A DNA stretch of 10,817 bases from NCBI GenBank assembly GCA_002726925.1, contig PBTJ01000057.1, forward strand, positions 15,335 through 26,151, read 5' to 3'. The notes below the pieces were generated by a model. That model had not been told where the DNA came from. It did not search any database and saw only the letters and a program-made list of their open reading frames with translations. Every line of letters starts with the position of its first letter. Position 1 is the first letter of the stretch. This document shows, in pieces, positions 1 to 6,179 of this stretch. Position numbers and translations under genes: made by a program. Source of the stretch: Gammaproteobacteria bacterium. Lineage in GTDB: Bacteria > Pseudomonadota > Gammaproteobacteria > Pseudomonadales > Azotimanducaceae.

Positions 1-218
1 TGATCTTGGGCGCAGAATACGTGCTCAACATGTTGCCCCGCGGCACCCACGAGTACAGTAAATTCATCAAACCATCCGAGTTGGCGGGGGCCATTCGCGA
101 TGCCGGATTAGAACTGCAGGAAATTCGCGGCATGAGCTACAATCCGGTCACTCGCAACGCGGCGTTGAACGACAATACCTCTACCAACTACATTGTGCAT
201 GCCAAGAAGCTGGGCTAA
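1..218 (+). CDS. ubiG: Ubiquinone biosynthesis O-methyltransferase UbiG, C-terminal end (5' partial)
   Basis: Only the last ~71 codons are present; the gene enters from the left edge in the frame whose codons begin at base 3. The segment GAEYVLNMLPRGTHEYSKFI followed by KPSEL, and later MSYNPVTRNAAL and NYIVHAKK, match the C-terminal part of UbiG as I know it from E. coli (GAEYI..M.PKGTH..KKFIKPAEL, then HYNPIT). UbiG is the SAM-dependent enzyme that performs both O-methylations in ubiquinone synthesis, peripheral to the inner membrane. The SAM-binding motifs lie upstream of the window. The stop is TAA at 216-218. The TTG at base 6 lies inside the conserved region and is not a start. yciK follows 78 bp downstream on the same strand. 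Confidence 0.93.
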   Translation, partial: ILGAEYVLNMLPRGTHEYSKFIKPSELAGAIRDAGLELQEIRGMSYNPVTRNAALNDNTSTNYIVHAKKLG

Positions 219-261
219 ACCCCGCCTGTCACCCCAGCCTTTTGCCCAGATTTTTATGAAC

Positions 262-288
262 AACCGATCAAACCGATCAAACCGATTG
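262..288. repeat. Three tandem copies of a 9-bp unit (aaccgatca)
   Basis: Two perfect copies of aaccgatca (262-270, 271-279) are followed by a third, aaccgattg, that differs in its last two bases (280-288). The repeat fills a third of the 78-bp ubiG-yciK gap and ends just before the yciK start. Because the unit is three codons long, it reads as an Asn-Arg-Ser repeat in a 14-codon frame from ATG 256 to TGA 298-300. Whether it is expressed cannot be told from sequence. Confidence 0.85.
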
Positions 289-296
289 AAGATGCT

Positions 297-1151
297 ATGA
301 GCCATCCTGTCCCCACGCTAGCCGCTCACCTAGCCCACTACCCCGAGCTTGCCGAACACGCTAAGGGCTGGCGTCACCCGTTTGACGCCCAAACGTTACG
401 CGACAAGGTTATTTTGGTTACCGGTGCAGGCGACGGTCTCGGGGCTGCCACCGCCAAAACCTATGCCACCTTTGGCGCCACTGTGGTTTTGCTGGGCCGT
501 ACGCGGTTGAAGCTTGAAGCCGTCAACGATTGGATCAGCACCAACACCGCTACCCAGCCGGTGATCGTGCCCTGCGACCTTGAAACGCTAGACATGGAAA
601 CTGCCAACAACTTGGCGCACTCCATTGGCGAAGCTTTTGGCAGGCTTGACGGTATCGTGCACCACGCCTCGCGGCTGGGTCCGCGCGCGCCACTGGCCCA
701 CTACGCCTTGGACGAATGGTTAAAGGTCATGCAGACCAATGTGAACGCCACGTTCTTACTCAATCAGACGCTGTTCAATCTGCTCGACGCCAGCGCACGT
801 GCTTGCATCGTGCATACCTCCTCTAGCGTCGGCCGCGTGGGTCGCGCCTATTGGGGTGCCTATGCTGCTTCGAAGTTTGCGCTCGAAGGCTTAAGCCAGG
901 TGCTCGCAGACGAGACCGAGGTCGCCGGTCGCATCAAGGTGTTCAGCGTGAACCCCGGCGGCACCCGCACCAACATGCGCAAAGAGGCCTACCCGCTAGA
1001 AGACCCAGACACCCTGCCAACCCCGGAGGCACATATGGAGCTCTTTATGCTGCTCCAGCAACCCCTTCGGGAGAACGGTGAAGCAGCGGAGTTGATTACG
1101 GGCCAACAGCTTGACTGCCGTGATTGGCGCGACAAACTGCAGTGGATCTGA
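297..1151 (+). CDS. yciK: YciK-type short-chain dehydrogenase/reductase
   Basis: 284 residues, classical SDR fold with an NAD(P)-binding Rossmann motif TGAGDGLG at 42-49, a catalytic-loop Asn in MQTNVNA (N148), Ser in TSSSVGR (174-180) and the Tyr-x3-Lys pair Y189/K193 in YAASK. The segments VNATFLLNQ, TSSSVGR, WGAYAASKFA.EG and NPGGTRTNMR are the signature of the YciK branch; the substrate of this branch is not established. The NNAG-equivalent motif reads HHAS (122-125), where E. coli YciK has HNAG. The N-terminus is about 24 residues longer than E. coli YciK before the Rossmann strand; no later Met precedes that strand, so ATG 297 with weak upstream GAAG is kept. ubiG lies upstream and rluB converges 18 bp downstream. 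In Pseudomonas yciK follows ubiG and mupP; mupP is absent here. Confidence 0.9.
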   Translation: MSHPVPTLAAHLAHYPELAEHAKGWRHPFDAQTLRDKVILVTGAGDGLGAATAKTYATFGATVVLLGRTRLKLEAVNDWISTNTATQPVIVPCDLETLDMETANNLAHSIGEAFGRLDGIVHHASRLGPRAPLAHYALDEWLKVMQTNVNATFLLNQTLFNLLDASARACIVHTSSSVGRVGRAYWGAYAASKFALEGLSQVLADETEVAGRIKVFSVNPGGTRTNMRKEAYPLEDPDTLPTPEAHMELFMLLQQPLRENGEAAELITGQQLDCRDWRDKLQWI

Positions 1152-1169
1152 TCGCAGGGTCGCCGCAAG

Positions 1170-2039
1170 CTAGCGTTTAGGTGCAGGGCGCTTATCCAAT
1201 TGCGGGTAGGGGATCAAACAGGTGGTTTTGGCCACCTTGGAGCGCTTAACCTTTGACGCCGCGCCCTTGGGGTAGGCAAAGCCGAGCATCTTATAGAGCG
1301 TCTTAAGATCGTCCTTGTCCATGGACGACCAATGCCCGACGGTGAGCCAAGAGGGCAATATCACGGGCCCATAGCGCACGCGCTTGAGTCGACTGACCGT
1401 ACACCCGGCGCTATCAAACAAACGTCGCACCTCACGATTACGTCCTTCCGTTAGGGCAACGTGATACCAAAAATTAGACTCACTGCCGTTGTAGTAGCGT
1501 ACGTCGCTAAAGCGCATGGTCTCACCTTCGATCTCAACGCCCGCTTTAAGCTTGGCTATTTCGTCGTCTTCGAGCTTTTTGTTCACCCGCACCGCATACT
1601 CACGATCAAGCCCCGTCGAGGGATGCATCATGCGGTGGGCTAGCGCACCATCATTGGTCACCAGTAACAAACCGGTGGTATTGATATCCAGCCGCCCTAC
1701 GGTTACCCAGCGGCTGCCATGCAGGCGAGGCAGTTGATCGAAGATCGTGCCTCGACCCTCTGGATCGCGACGGCTACAGACCAGCCCCCCCGCCTTGTTT
1801 AGCACCAACACCTGTGGCGCATTGGCGGTTACCGTTTCAACAACTCCCCCGTCTACGGCGATTTCATCTTGCGAGCTAACGCGCTGGCCGAGGTGGGCAA
1901 CCTCGCCATTAACGCTAACGCGACCATCTGCAATCCAGTTCTCTATTTGGCGGCGTGACCCTCGCCCACTGGCTGCAATGACCTTCTGCAGCTTTTGCGA
2001 ATCGACTTCAACATTCTTAGGTGTCTGCGGCTTTCTCAT
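1170..2039 (-). CDS. rluB: 23S rRNA pseudouridine synthase RluB (RsuA/RluB family)
   Basis: 289 residues. The N-terminal S4 RNA-binding domain occupies about 15-62 (LQKVIAASGRGSRRQIENWI). The catalytic domain follows, with the motif VGRLDINTTGLLLVTNDG at 114-131 carrying the nucleophilic Asp118, and family blocks DREYAVRV (145-152), EGRNREVRRL (198-207) and VSRLKRVRYG (215-224). These closely match E. coli RluB, which makes pseudouridine 2605 in 23S rRNA; RluE/RluF relatives are less likely because of the RLPRL.G.RW region (here QLPRLHGSRW). The C-terminal ~50 residues are Lys/Arg-rich, as is common in RluB. The start overlaps the scpB stop as ATGA (2036-2039), implying translational coupling at the end of the scpA-scpB-rluB unit. 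Confidence 0.93.
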   Translation of the reverse strand: MRKPQTPKNVEVDSQKLQKVIAASGRGSRRQIENWIADGRVSVNGEVAHLGQRVSSQDEIAVDGGVVETVTANAPQVLVLNKAGGLVCSRRDPEGRGTIFDQLPRLHGSRWVTVGRLDINTTGLLLVTNDGALAHRMMHPSTGLDREYAVRVNKKLEDDEIAKLKAGVEIEGETMRFSDVRYYNGSESNFWYHVALTEGRNREVRRLFDSAGCTVSRLKRVRYGPVILPSWLTVGHWSSMDKDDLKTLYKMLGFAYPKGAASKVKRSKVAKTTCLIPYPQLDKRPAPKR

Positions 2040-2785
2040 GAATGCGTCGACTGATCAGCCTCAGGTCCCGTGCTTAGATCCGCGGCGTCGGCGGGCTCAG
2101 CCGCTCCTTGAGCCTCGTCAGTATCGGCGGCCCCATCGACGCTTGCGCCATCTTCTGCCACCAAAGTAGGCTCAATCATGGCCTTGATCTCTTCCAGCGG
2201 TGGTAGGTCGTCGAGTTTGGCAAGGTCAAAATAATCTAGGAAGGCCTTGGTGGTACCGTACATGGACGGCCGACCCGGCGCCTCGCGCTGACCGACCACA
2301 CGAATCCAGTCGCGCTCCAGCAGAGTACGCATGATGTTCTGGCTAACGCTGACCCCGCGCACTTGTTCAATATCGCCGCGGGTCACCGGCTGCTTGTAGG
2401 CAATCAGTGCCAAGGTCTCAAGCAGCGCCCGGGTGTAGCGCGGCGGTTTCTCCTCCCATAGCCGACTGACCCAAACGCTCAGTTCTTGACGGGTCTGATA
2501 GCGATAACCCGACGCCACTTTTTGCAGCGTGACGCCGCGATGCGCGCACTCGGCCTGCAGCGACTCAAGCGCGAGGCGAATCTGTTTCCGACCTTCTTCT
2601 TCGTCTAGCTCACCAACGGCAAAGAGACGAAAAAGAGTATCGACGGTTAGCGGGCCTTCCGCCGCGAGCAACGCAGCTTCTATGACTTGGGCAATTTGCG
2701 TCGATGCCAGTGCGCTACCGGGCAGTGGAAGCGTCGTCTCATCGACAGATTCCTCGGTGTTTTTCGCCTCGCCGTGTTCGTTCAC
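2036..2785 (-). CDS. scpB: Segregation and condensation protein ScpB
   Basis: 249 residues. ScpB is the winged-helix dimer (kleisin-interacting KITE subunit) of the SMC-ScpAB condensin that helps organise and segregate the chromosome. Two winged-helix units span roughly 30-105 and 115-188. Diagnostic blocks are IEAALLAAEGPL (35-46), GYRYQTR (93-99), RALLETLALIAYKQPVTRGD (119-138), EQVRGV (140-145) and GRPSMYGTTKAFLDYF (171-186). The tail after about 205 is acidic and Ala-rich (EDGASVDGAADTDEAQ), low-complexity and probably disordered; a short acidic N-terminal extension (1-25) precedes the fold. ATGA-type overlaps of four bases occur on both sides, with scpA upstream (2782-2785) and rluB downstream. 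Confidence 0.94.
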   Translation of the reverse strand: MNEHGEAKNTEESVDETTLPLPGSALASTQIAQVIEAALLAAEGPLTVDTLFRLFAVGELDEEEGRKQIRLALESLQAECAHRGVTLQKVASGYRYQTRQELSVWVSRLWEEKPPRYTRALLETLALIAYKQPVTRGDIEQVRGVSVSQNIMRTLLERDWIRVVGQREAPGRPSMYGTTKAFLDYFDLAKLDDLPPLEEIKAMIEPTLVAEDGASVDGAADTDEAQGAAEPADAADLSTGPEADQSTHS

Positions 2786-3693
2786 GAGCCCTTCTCCCCT
2801 GGTTCTTGTGTACCGACACCACCGTACTGCAGGTCTACATCGGTTTTATCGCCCAGCCCCTGTGTAGCGTTTTGCCCAACGCGCACATGAATGGGCGCAA
2901 AAGGCTCGGCCTGGACAAAATCGACAAGAGACTCGCGAATCAGCTCCATGATCGCCAAAAAAGTCACAACCACGCCAAGGCGACCTTCTTCCGCCCTGAA
3001 CAATTCGTTAAAACCGATAAAGCCATCGCGCTGACTGACCCGCGACAAGATATCGCCCATACGGTCGCGTACCGACAGAGCCTCGAATTTGATCTCGTGC
3101 TTAGTAAACAGCTCGGCTCTGCTTAGCACTTGGGCCAACGAAAGCAGCACCTCGCGAATGTCCACGTTTGGCTCGCCGTGTTCGCGCACCAACTTAGGCT
3201 TACTGGCGGCGCCAACGAAGACATCTCGTTCCACCCGCGGCACTGCGTTTAAGTCCTCTGCCGCGGTCTTAATTTGTTCGTATTCCTGCAGACGTCGAAT
3301 CAGTTCCGTACGCGGGTCGTCTTCGTCGTCAAACTCCTCGGGGCGTGGCAACAACATGCGTGACTTAATTTCCGCAAGCATCGCCGCCATCAGCAAATAC
3401 TCAGCGGCAAGCTCAAGCTCCAAGGCCTGCATCAGCTCGATGTAGCTCATGTACTGCGCAGTAATCACCGACACTTTCACCTGCAAGATGTCGAGATTTT
3501 GCCGACGTATCAAATACAGCAGTAAATCGAGCGGTCCCTCGAAGGTTTCCAAAAAGACCTCGAGGGCTTCAGGAGGAATGTACAGGTCTTTGGGTAGCTG
3601 CTGGATTTCCTCGCCCGCCACCCATGCAATGGTCGCCTCATTGGCGGCCCGAGCCGCACTGAGATTGGTCACCTTCGGTTGGGCATTATCCAT
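2782..3693 (-). CDS. scpA: Segregation and condensation protein ScpA (kleisin)
   Basis: 303 residues. ScpA is the kleisin that bridges the two SMC heads and binds ScpB in bacterial condensin. The N-terminal SMC-neck-binding region has FEGPLDLLLYLIRRQNLDIL (51-70) and the helix EYLLMAAMLAEIKSRMLLP (98-116), both classic ScpA blocks. A charged linker (117-180) follows, then the C-terminal winged helix that binds the SMC cap, with VVVTFLAIMELIRES (241-255). About 25 residues at the C-terminus (GLGDKTDVDLQYGGVG) look disordered. The start ATG 3693 lies 20 bp after the expected trpS stop (TAG 3714-3716) with only a weak GCGAG ribosome site, so coupling to upstream translation is plausible. It overlaps scpB by four bases. 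smc itself is not in the window. Confidence 0.94.
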   Translation of the reverse strand: MDNAQPKVTNLSAARAANEATIAWVAGEEIQQLPKDLYIPPEALEVFLETFEGPLDLLLYLIRRQNLDILQVKVSVITAQYMSYIELMQALELELAAEYLLMAAMLAEIKSRMLLPRPEEFDDEDDPRTELIRRLQEYEQIKTAAEDLNAVPRVERDVFVGAASKPKLVREHGEPNVDIREVLLSLAQVLSRAELFTKHEIKFEALSVRDRMGDILSRVSQRDGFIGFNELFRAEEGRLGVVVTFLAIMELIRESLVDFVQAEPFAPIHVRVGQNATQGLGDKTDVDLQYGGVGTQEPGEKGS

Positions 3694-3713
3694 AAACAGT
3701 ATCTCGCCAGAAT

Positions 3714-4611
3714 CTAGTGCTCATCAGCGGCCTCCAATACCAACGGCATTTTGAGTTCTTCCATGGTTTCGCGAGCCAGTGCGCGGGCTTTTTCAGACCC
3801 CTCGGCGATAACCGCATGAACCAAGTCTGGGTCTTCTTCAAACTGCAGGCGCGCTGACGAATAACTTCCTGTTCGCTGTTGATCGCATCGATCAAGGGTT
3901 TTTTGCAGTCGACACAGCCAATGCCCGCACGCTCGCAACCCTCAATCGCCCACTGTTTTACATCGTCGCTGTAAACCTCGTGCAGGGCGAATACCGGGCA
4001 CTGGGCTGGATTGCCCGGATCGTTACGCCGCACCCGAGCCGGGTCCGTTTGCATGGTACGGATTTTTTCTTCAATAACAGCCGGCTCCTCGCGCAGCCCA
4101 ATGGTGTTGTTGCAGGACTTCGACATTTTTTCTCCATCAAGTCCGAGCATCTTTGGCTGCGCTGTAAGCATGGACTGCGGCTCTGACAAAATAGTTCGTC
4201 CACCACCTTCTAGGTATCCGAACAGGCGTTCAGCGTCGCCAATGGACAGATTTTGTTGCTGGTCTTTGTAGGAAGGCACACGTTCGAGCCAAGTCAACGG
4301 CGTAATCATCGAAAGCATCAGGTGCAGTTCCGCGTGCTCGGGCACTGTGCCTTGCACGAACAGCGTCGCGGCGCCGGGGTTCACCCCGGCTGAGAGCCAA
4401 TCCACCACTGTGTCATAAGAGAACTGGTCGATGGTTTCGGAATGTTCATAATTCGTCGTCAACGCGTGATAGTCCACGACGAAAAAAAGCACTCATACTC
4501 GTGCTGCAGATGCACCCAATTGTTCAGCACCCCGTGCAAATGGCCGAGATGCAATCGGCCAGTCGGCCGCATTCCCGACACAATGCGTTGGTTTGAATCG
4601 TTGCTACTCAA
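3714..4611 (-). pseudogene. trpS: Tryptophanyl-tRNA synthetase, frameshifted twice and internally deleted
   Basis: Three frames must be joined to read this class Ic synthetase. Frame 1 starts at TTG 4611 (MSSNDSNQRIVSGMRPTGRL, then HLGH at 4540-4551, the HIGH-type motif) and is lost at the seven-A run 4482-4488: eight would give CFFFVVDYHAL. Frame 2 continues VVDYHALTTNYEH to DAINSEQEVIRQRA, with KMSKS at 4115-4129 (followed by Cys-Asn-Asn, where relatives have Tyr). Around 3850-3854 another base is missing, and frame 3 supplies LQFEEDPDLVHAVIAEG through ADEH and the TAG at 3714-3716. Between SYKDQQ and QNLSIGD (about 4250-4265) the family normally has ~110 more residues holding the GYPLLQAADIL and VPVGEDQ blocks that shape the tryptophan pocket; these are absent. 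The repaired product would be ~299 residues against ~400 usual (family figures from memory). A functional trpS elsewhere is expected. Confidence 0.85.
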
Positions 4612-4619
4612 CCAGGGAG

Positions 4620-4625
4620 TCCTTT
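4620..4625 (-). promoter_or_regulatory. Ribosome binding site AAAGGA for a TTG start of trpS
   Basis: On the minus strand AAAGGA precedes TTG (4609-4611) by eight bases. It decides the start: no ATG or GTG within the preceding in-frame codons has a comparable site, and translation from this TTG gives a normal N-terminus, 20 residues before HLGH. Confidence 0.6.
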
Positions 4626-4641
4626 CAACTTTGGGCCACTC

Positions 4642-4647
4642 AGTATA
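4642..4647 (-). promoter_or_regulatory. Possible -10 element (TATACT) upstream of trpS-scpA
   Basis: The minus strand reads TATACT 31 bp upstream of the TTG start of trpS, inside the 167-bp gap after yciO. It matches the sigma-70 -10 consensus at five of six bases, but the hexamer 17 bp upstream (TGCCAT) is a poor -35. If real, it would give scpA-scpB-rluB a start site independent of yciO. Confidence 0.3.
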
Positions 4648-4778
4648 GATCGTCAGCTACGGCGATGGCAGGCATTTCGCCTGACTTCGATCACGCTAAC
4701 CCCGCGCTATCGACTCAACATCGCTATAGACTGAAGCTCGCCTGCGAAAGCCCATACCTTGACGACTTCGCCCCCCCT

Positions 4779-5399
4779 CTAAAGCAGCTCGCCCGCGCCC
4801 TGGCGCGTAATATGAGGTTCGTCCGCCGTGAAGTCGACGATAGTAGATTCGTCATCGGAGCCTAGGCCGCACCCCAAAACAAAGGCCACGCGTTTATCAA
4901 CCGCTGCGGCGATGTCGTGCGGATCGCGCAGAGTGGCTTCGTCGTCCGGTAAATCAGGTAGCTTCAGTGTGGTCGACAATAACGGCTCGCCCATGGCCTC
5001 AAGCAACCCCGTCGCCACAGGATGCTCGGGCACCCGCAGGCCAATGGTTTTTTTCTTCGGGTGAATGAGTCGACGTGGCACCTCCTTGGTTGCTGGCAGC
5101 ACAAAGGTGAACGGACCGGGCGTGTTGCGTTTTAAGATGCGGTAGGCGGAATTTTCCACTCGCGCATAGCTGCCTAACTCACTAAGATCGCGGCATATCA
5201 AGGTGAACTGGTGTTCCTTGGGCAAGCGCCGCAGCGCTACCAGCTGGTCTAAGGCACCTTTGTCACCCACGTGGCAGGCGACGGCGTAGCCGGTCTCGTT
5301 TGGATACACCACCAGTTCGCCACTGTGCAGTGCTTTAGCGGCCATTTCGAGTAAGCGCTTTTGCGGGTGAGTCGGGTGGAGTTCGAGCAACTGCGTCAT
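4779..5399 (-). CDS. yciO: YciO-type protein of the Sua5/TsaC (YrdC) family
   Basis: 206 residues from ATG 5399, the same length as E. coli YciO. The YrdC fold binds ATP and RNA; Sua5/TsaC members make threonylcarbamoyl-AMP for the t6A37 tRNA modification, but YciO is a separate branch whose role is less certain. Matches to YciO include the N-terminus LHPTHPQKRL (7-16), VVYPNETGYAV (30-40), HQFTLICRDLSELGSY, RNTPGPFTFVLPATKEVPRR and KKTIGLRVPEHP. The usual Thr of YPT is Asn34 here. The reading frame is open further upstream to GTG 5561, but those 54 codons match nothing in the family and GGGA lies seven bases before ATG 5399. In E. coli the neighbour is the PHP-domain gene rnm/yciV, which is absent; trpS follows 167 bp downstream. 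Confidence 0.9.
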   Translation of the reverse strand: MTQLLELHPTHPQKRLLEMAAKALHSGELVVYPNETGYAVACHVGDKGALDQLVALRRLPKEHQFTLICRDLSELGSYARVENSAYRILKRNTPGPFTFVLPATKEVPRRLIHPKKKTIGLRVPEHPVATGLLEAMGEPLLSTTLKLPDLPDDEATLRDPHDIAAAVDKRVAFVLGCGLGSDDESTIVDFTADEPHITRQGAGELL

Positions 5400-5589
5400 G
5401 GGTGTTTCCCGGTTACAAAGGTAAGTTGACCAAGGCGCGCTTGCTCTGCCGACGCAGAGACTTTGCACGCCAAGTTCTGTAGCGTATCGTCGCGCTTCAA
5501 CGCCTCGACCTCCATACCCTCTTGGCAAAAGTATCGTGCAGGTTTGCGGCCCCTTAGACACTTTAAAGACCTCAAACAGCGGTTAGTCC
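5400..5589. other. Divergent intergenic region between yciO and yciB
   Basis: 190 bp separating the two divergent starts; it must carry signals for both directions. I could not place a convincing sigma-70 promoter pair for either gene. Several frames stay open across it (two on the minus strand, one on the plus strand), none with recognisable homology. No hairpin with a T-run is evident. Confidence 0.6.
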
Positions 5590-6177
5590 ATGCAACAATT
5601 TCTCGAATACATAGCGGTTATTGCCTTCGTCATCGTTTTTTTCTGGACGCGAGACGTGTTTTTGGCAACCGCCGTTTTGCTCATCGCCATCACCGCTCAA
5701 GTCGCTTTCTACAAACTGAGCGGTCGGCCTTTAAGTAACGAGCTTAAAATCACCTTCTGGTTATCGCTCATCCTTGGCGGTCTGACGCTTGTGCTACGCG
5801 ATGAAACCTTCATTCAATGGAAGCCCAGTATCGTTTCTTGGGCCATGGCGCTGGCTCTGGTGGGCGCCATGTGGTTTGCCAAGTTGTTGGTGCTGAAAAA
5901 AATGCTGGGCAGCGCTATCGCGACCGAAGACGTGGTCTGGCGCAAACTCACCTACGGCTGGACCTTGGGCCTGACCGCCAATGGCTTTATCAACCTCTGG
6001 GTGGTCTACAACTACTCCATGGAAACCTGGGTTACCTTCAAATTCATTGGACTCATTGGTCTACAGCTGCTGTATGTCGTAATCATGATGGTTTATCTGT
6101 TGCGCATCGGCGCAATCAAAGAAGACGACGCAGTGTCCGCCACCCAATCCAAGAATGAAAAAAGTACCGAGGCGTAG
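5590..6177 (+). CDS. yciB: Inner membrane septation protein YciB (IspZ/IspA family)
   Basis: 195 residues, strongly hydrophobic, with about five to six transmembrane helices near 4-19, 23-41, 52-69, 80-100, 121-140 and 148-170. The family signatures are the N-terminal MQQFLEYIAVIAFVIVFF, the FIQWKPSIVSWAMA block (74-87), and WRKLTYGW...NLWVVYN in the second half. The C-terminal ~20 residues are polar and charged, probably cytoplasmic. YciB is an inner-membrane protein linked to cell envelope integrity and septation; Shigella mutants have division defects. ATG 5590 is the only plausible start before the first helix, though its ribosome site is weak. pdxJ follows after two bases, so the two are co-transcribed. 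Confidence 0.92.
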   Translation: MQQFLEYIAVIAFVIVFFWTRDVFLATAVLLIAITAQVAFYKLSGRPLSNELKITFWLSLILGGLTLVLRDETFIQWKPSIVSWAMALALVGAMWFAKLLVLKKMLGSAIATEDVVWRKLTYGWTLGLTANGFINLWVVYNYSMETWVTFKFIGLIGLQLLYVVIMMVYLLRIGAIKEDDAVSATQSKNEKSTEA

Positions 6178-6179
6178 GC

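Noticed and set aside
6..8. TTG at base 6 as the start of a small gene
   Set aside because: It lies inside the conserved UbiG C-terminal region, and the frame is open to the left edge.
1152..1169. Bidirectional terminator between convergent yciK and rluB
   Set aside because: The 18-bp gap has no stem of useful length and no T-run on either strand.
4482..4488. Programmed frameshifting or slippage at the A7/T7 run in trpS
   Set aside because: The run is shorter than usual slippage sites, no stimulatory structure is obvious, and the gene has a second frameshift and an internal deletion, so decay explains everything with less.
4669..4683. Hairpin CAGGC-loop-GCCTG after yciO as a terminator
   Set aside because: Only a 5-bp stem and no T-run on the minus strand.
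5400..5561. Upstream in-frame extension of yciO to GTG 5561
   Set aside because: ATG 5399 gives exactly the length and N-terminus of E. coli YciO and has a GGGA site; the extension has no family match.
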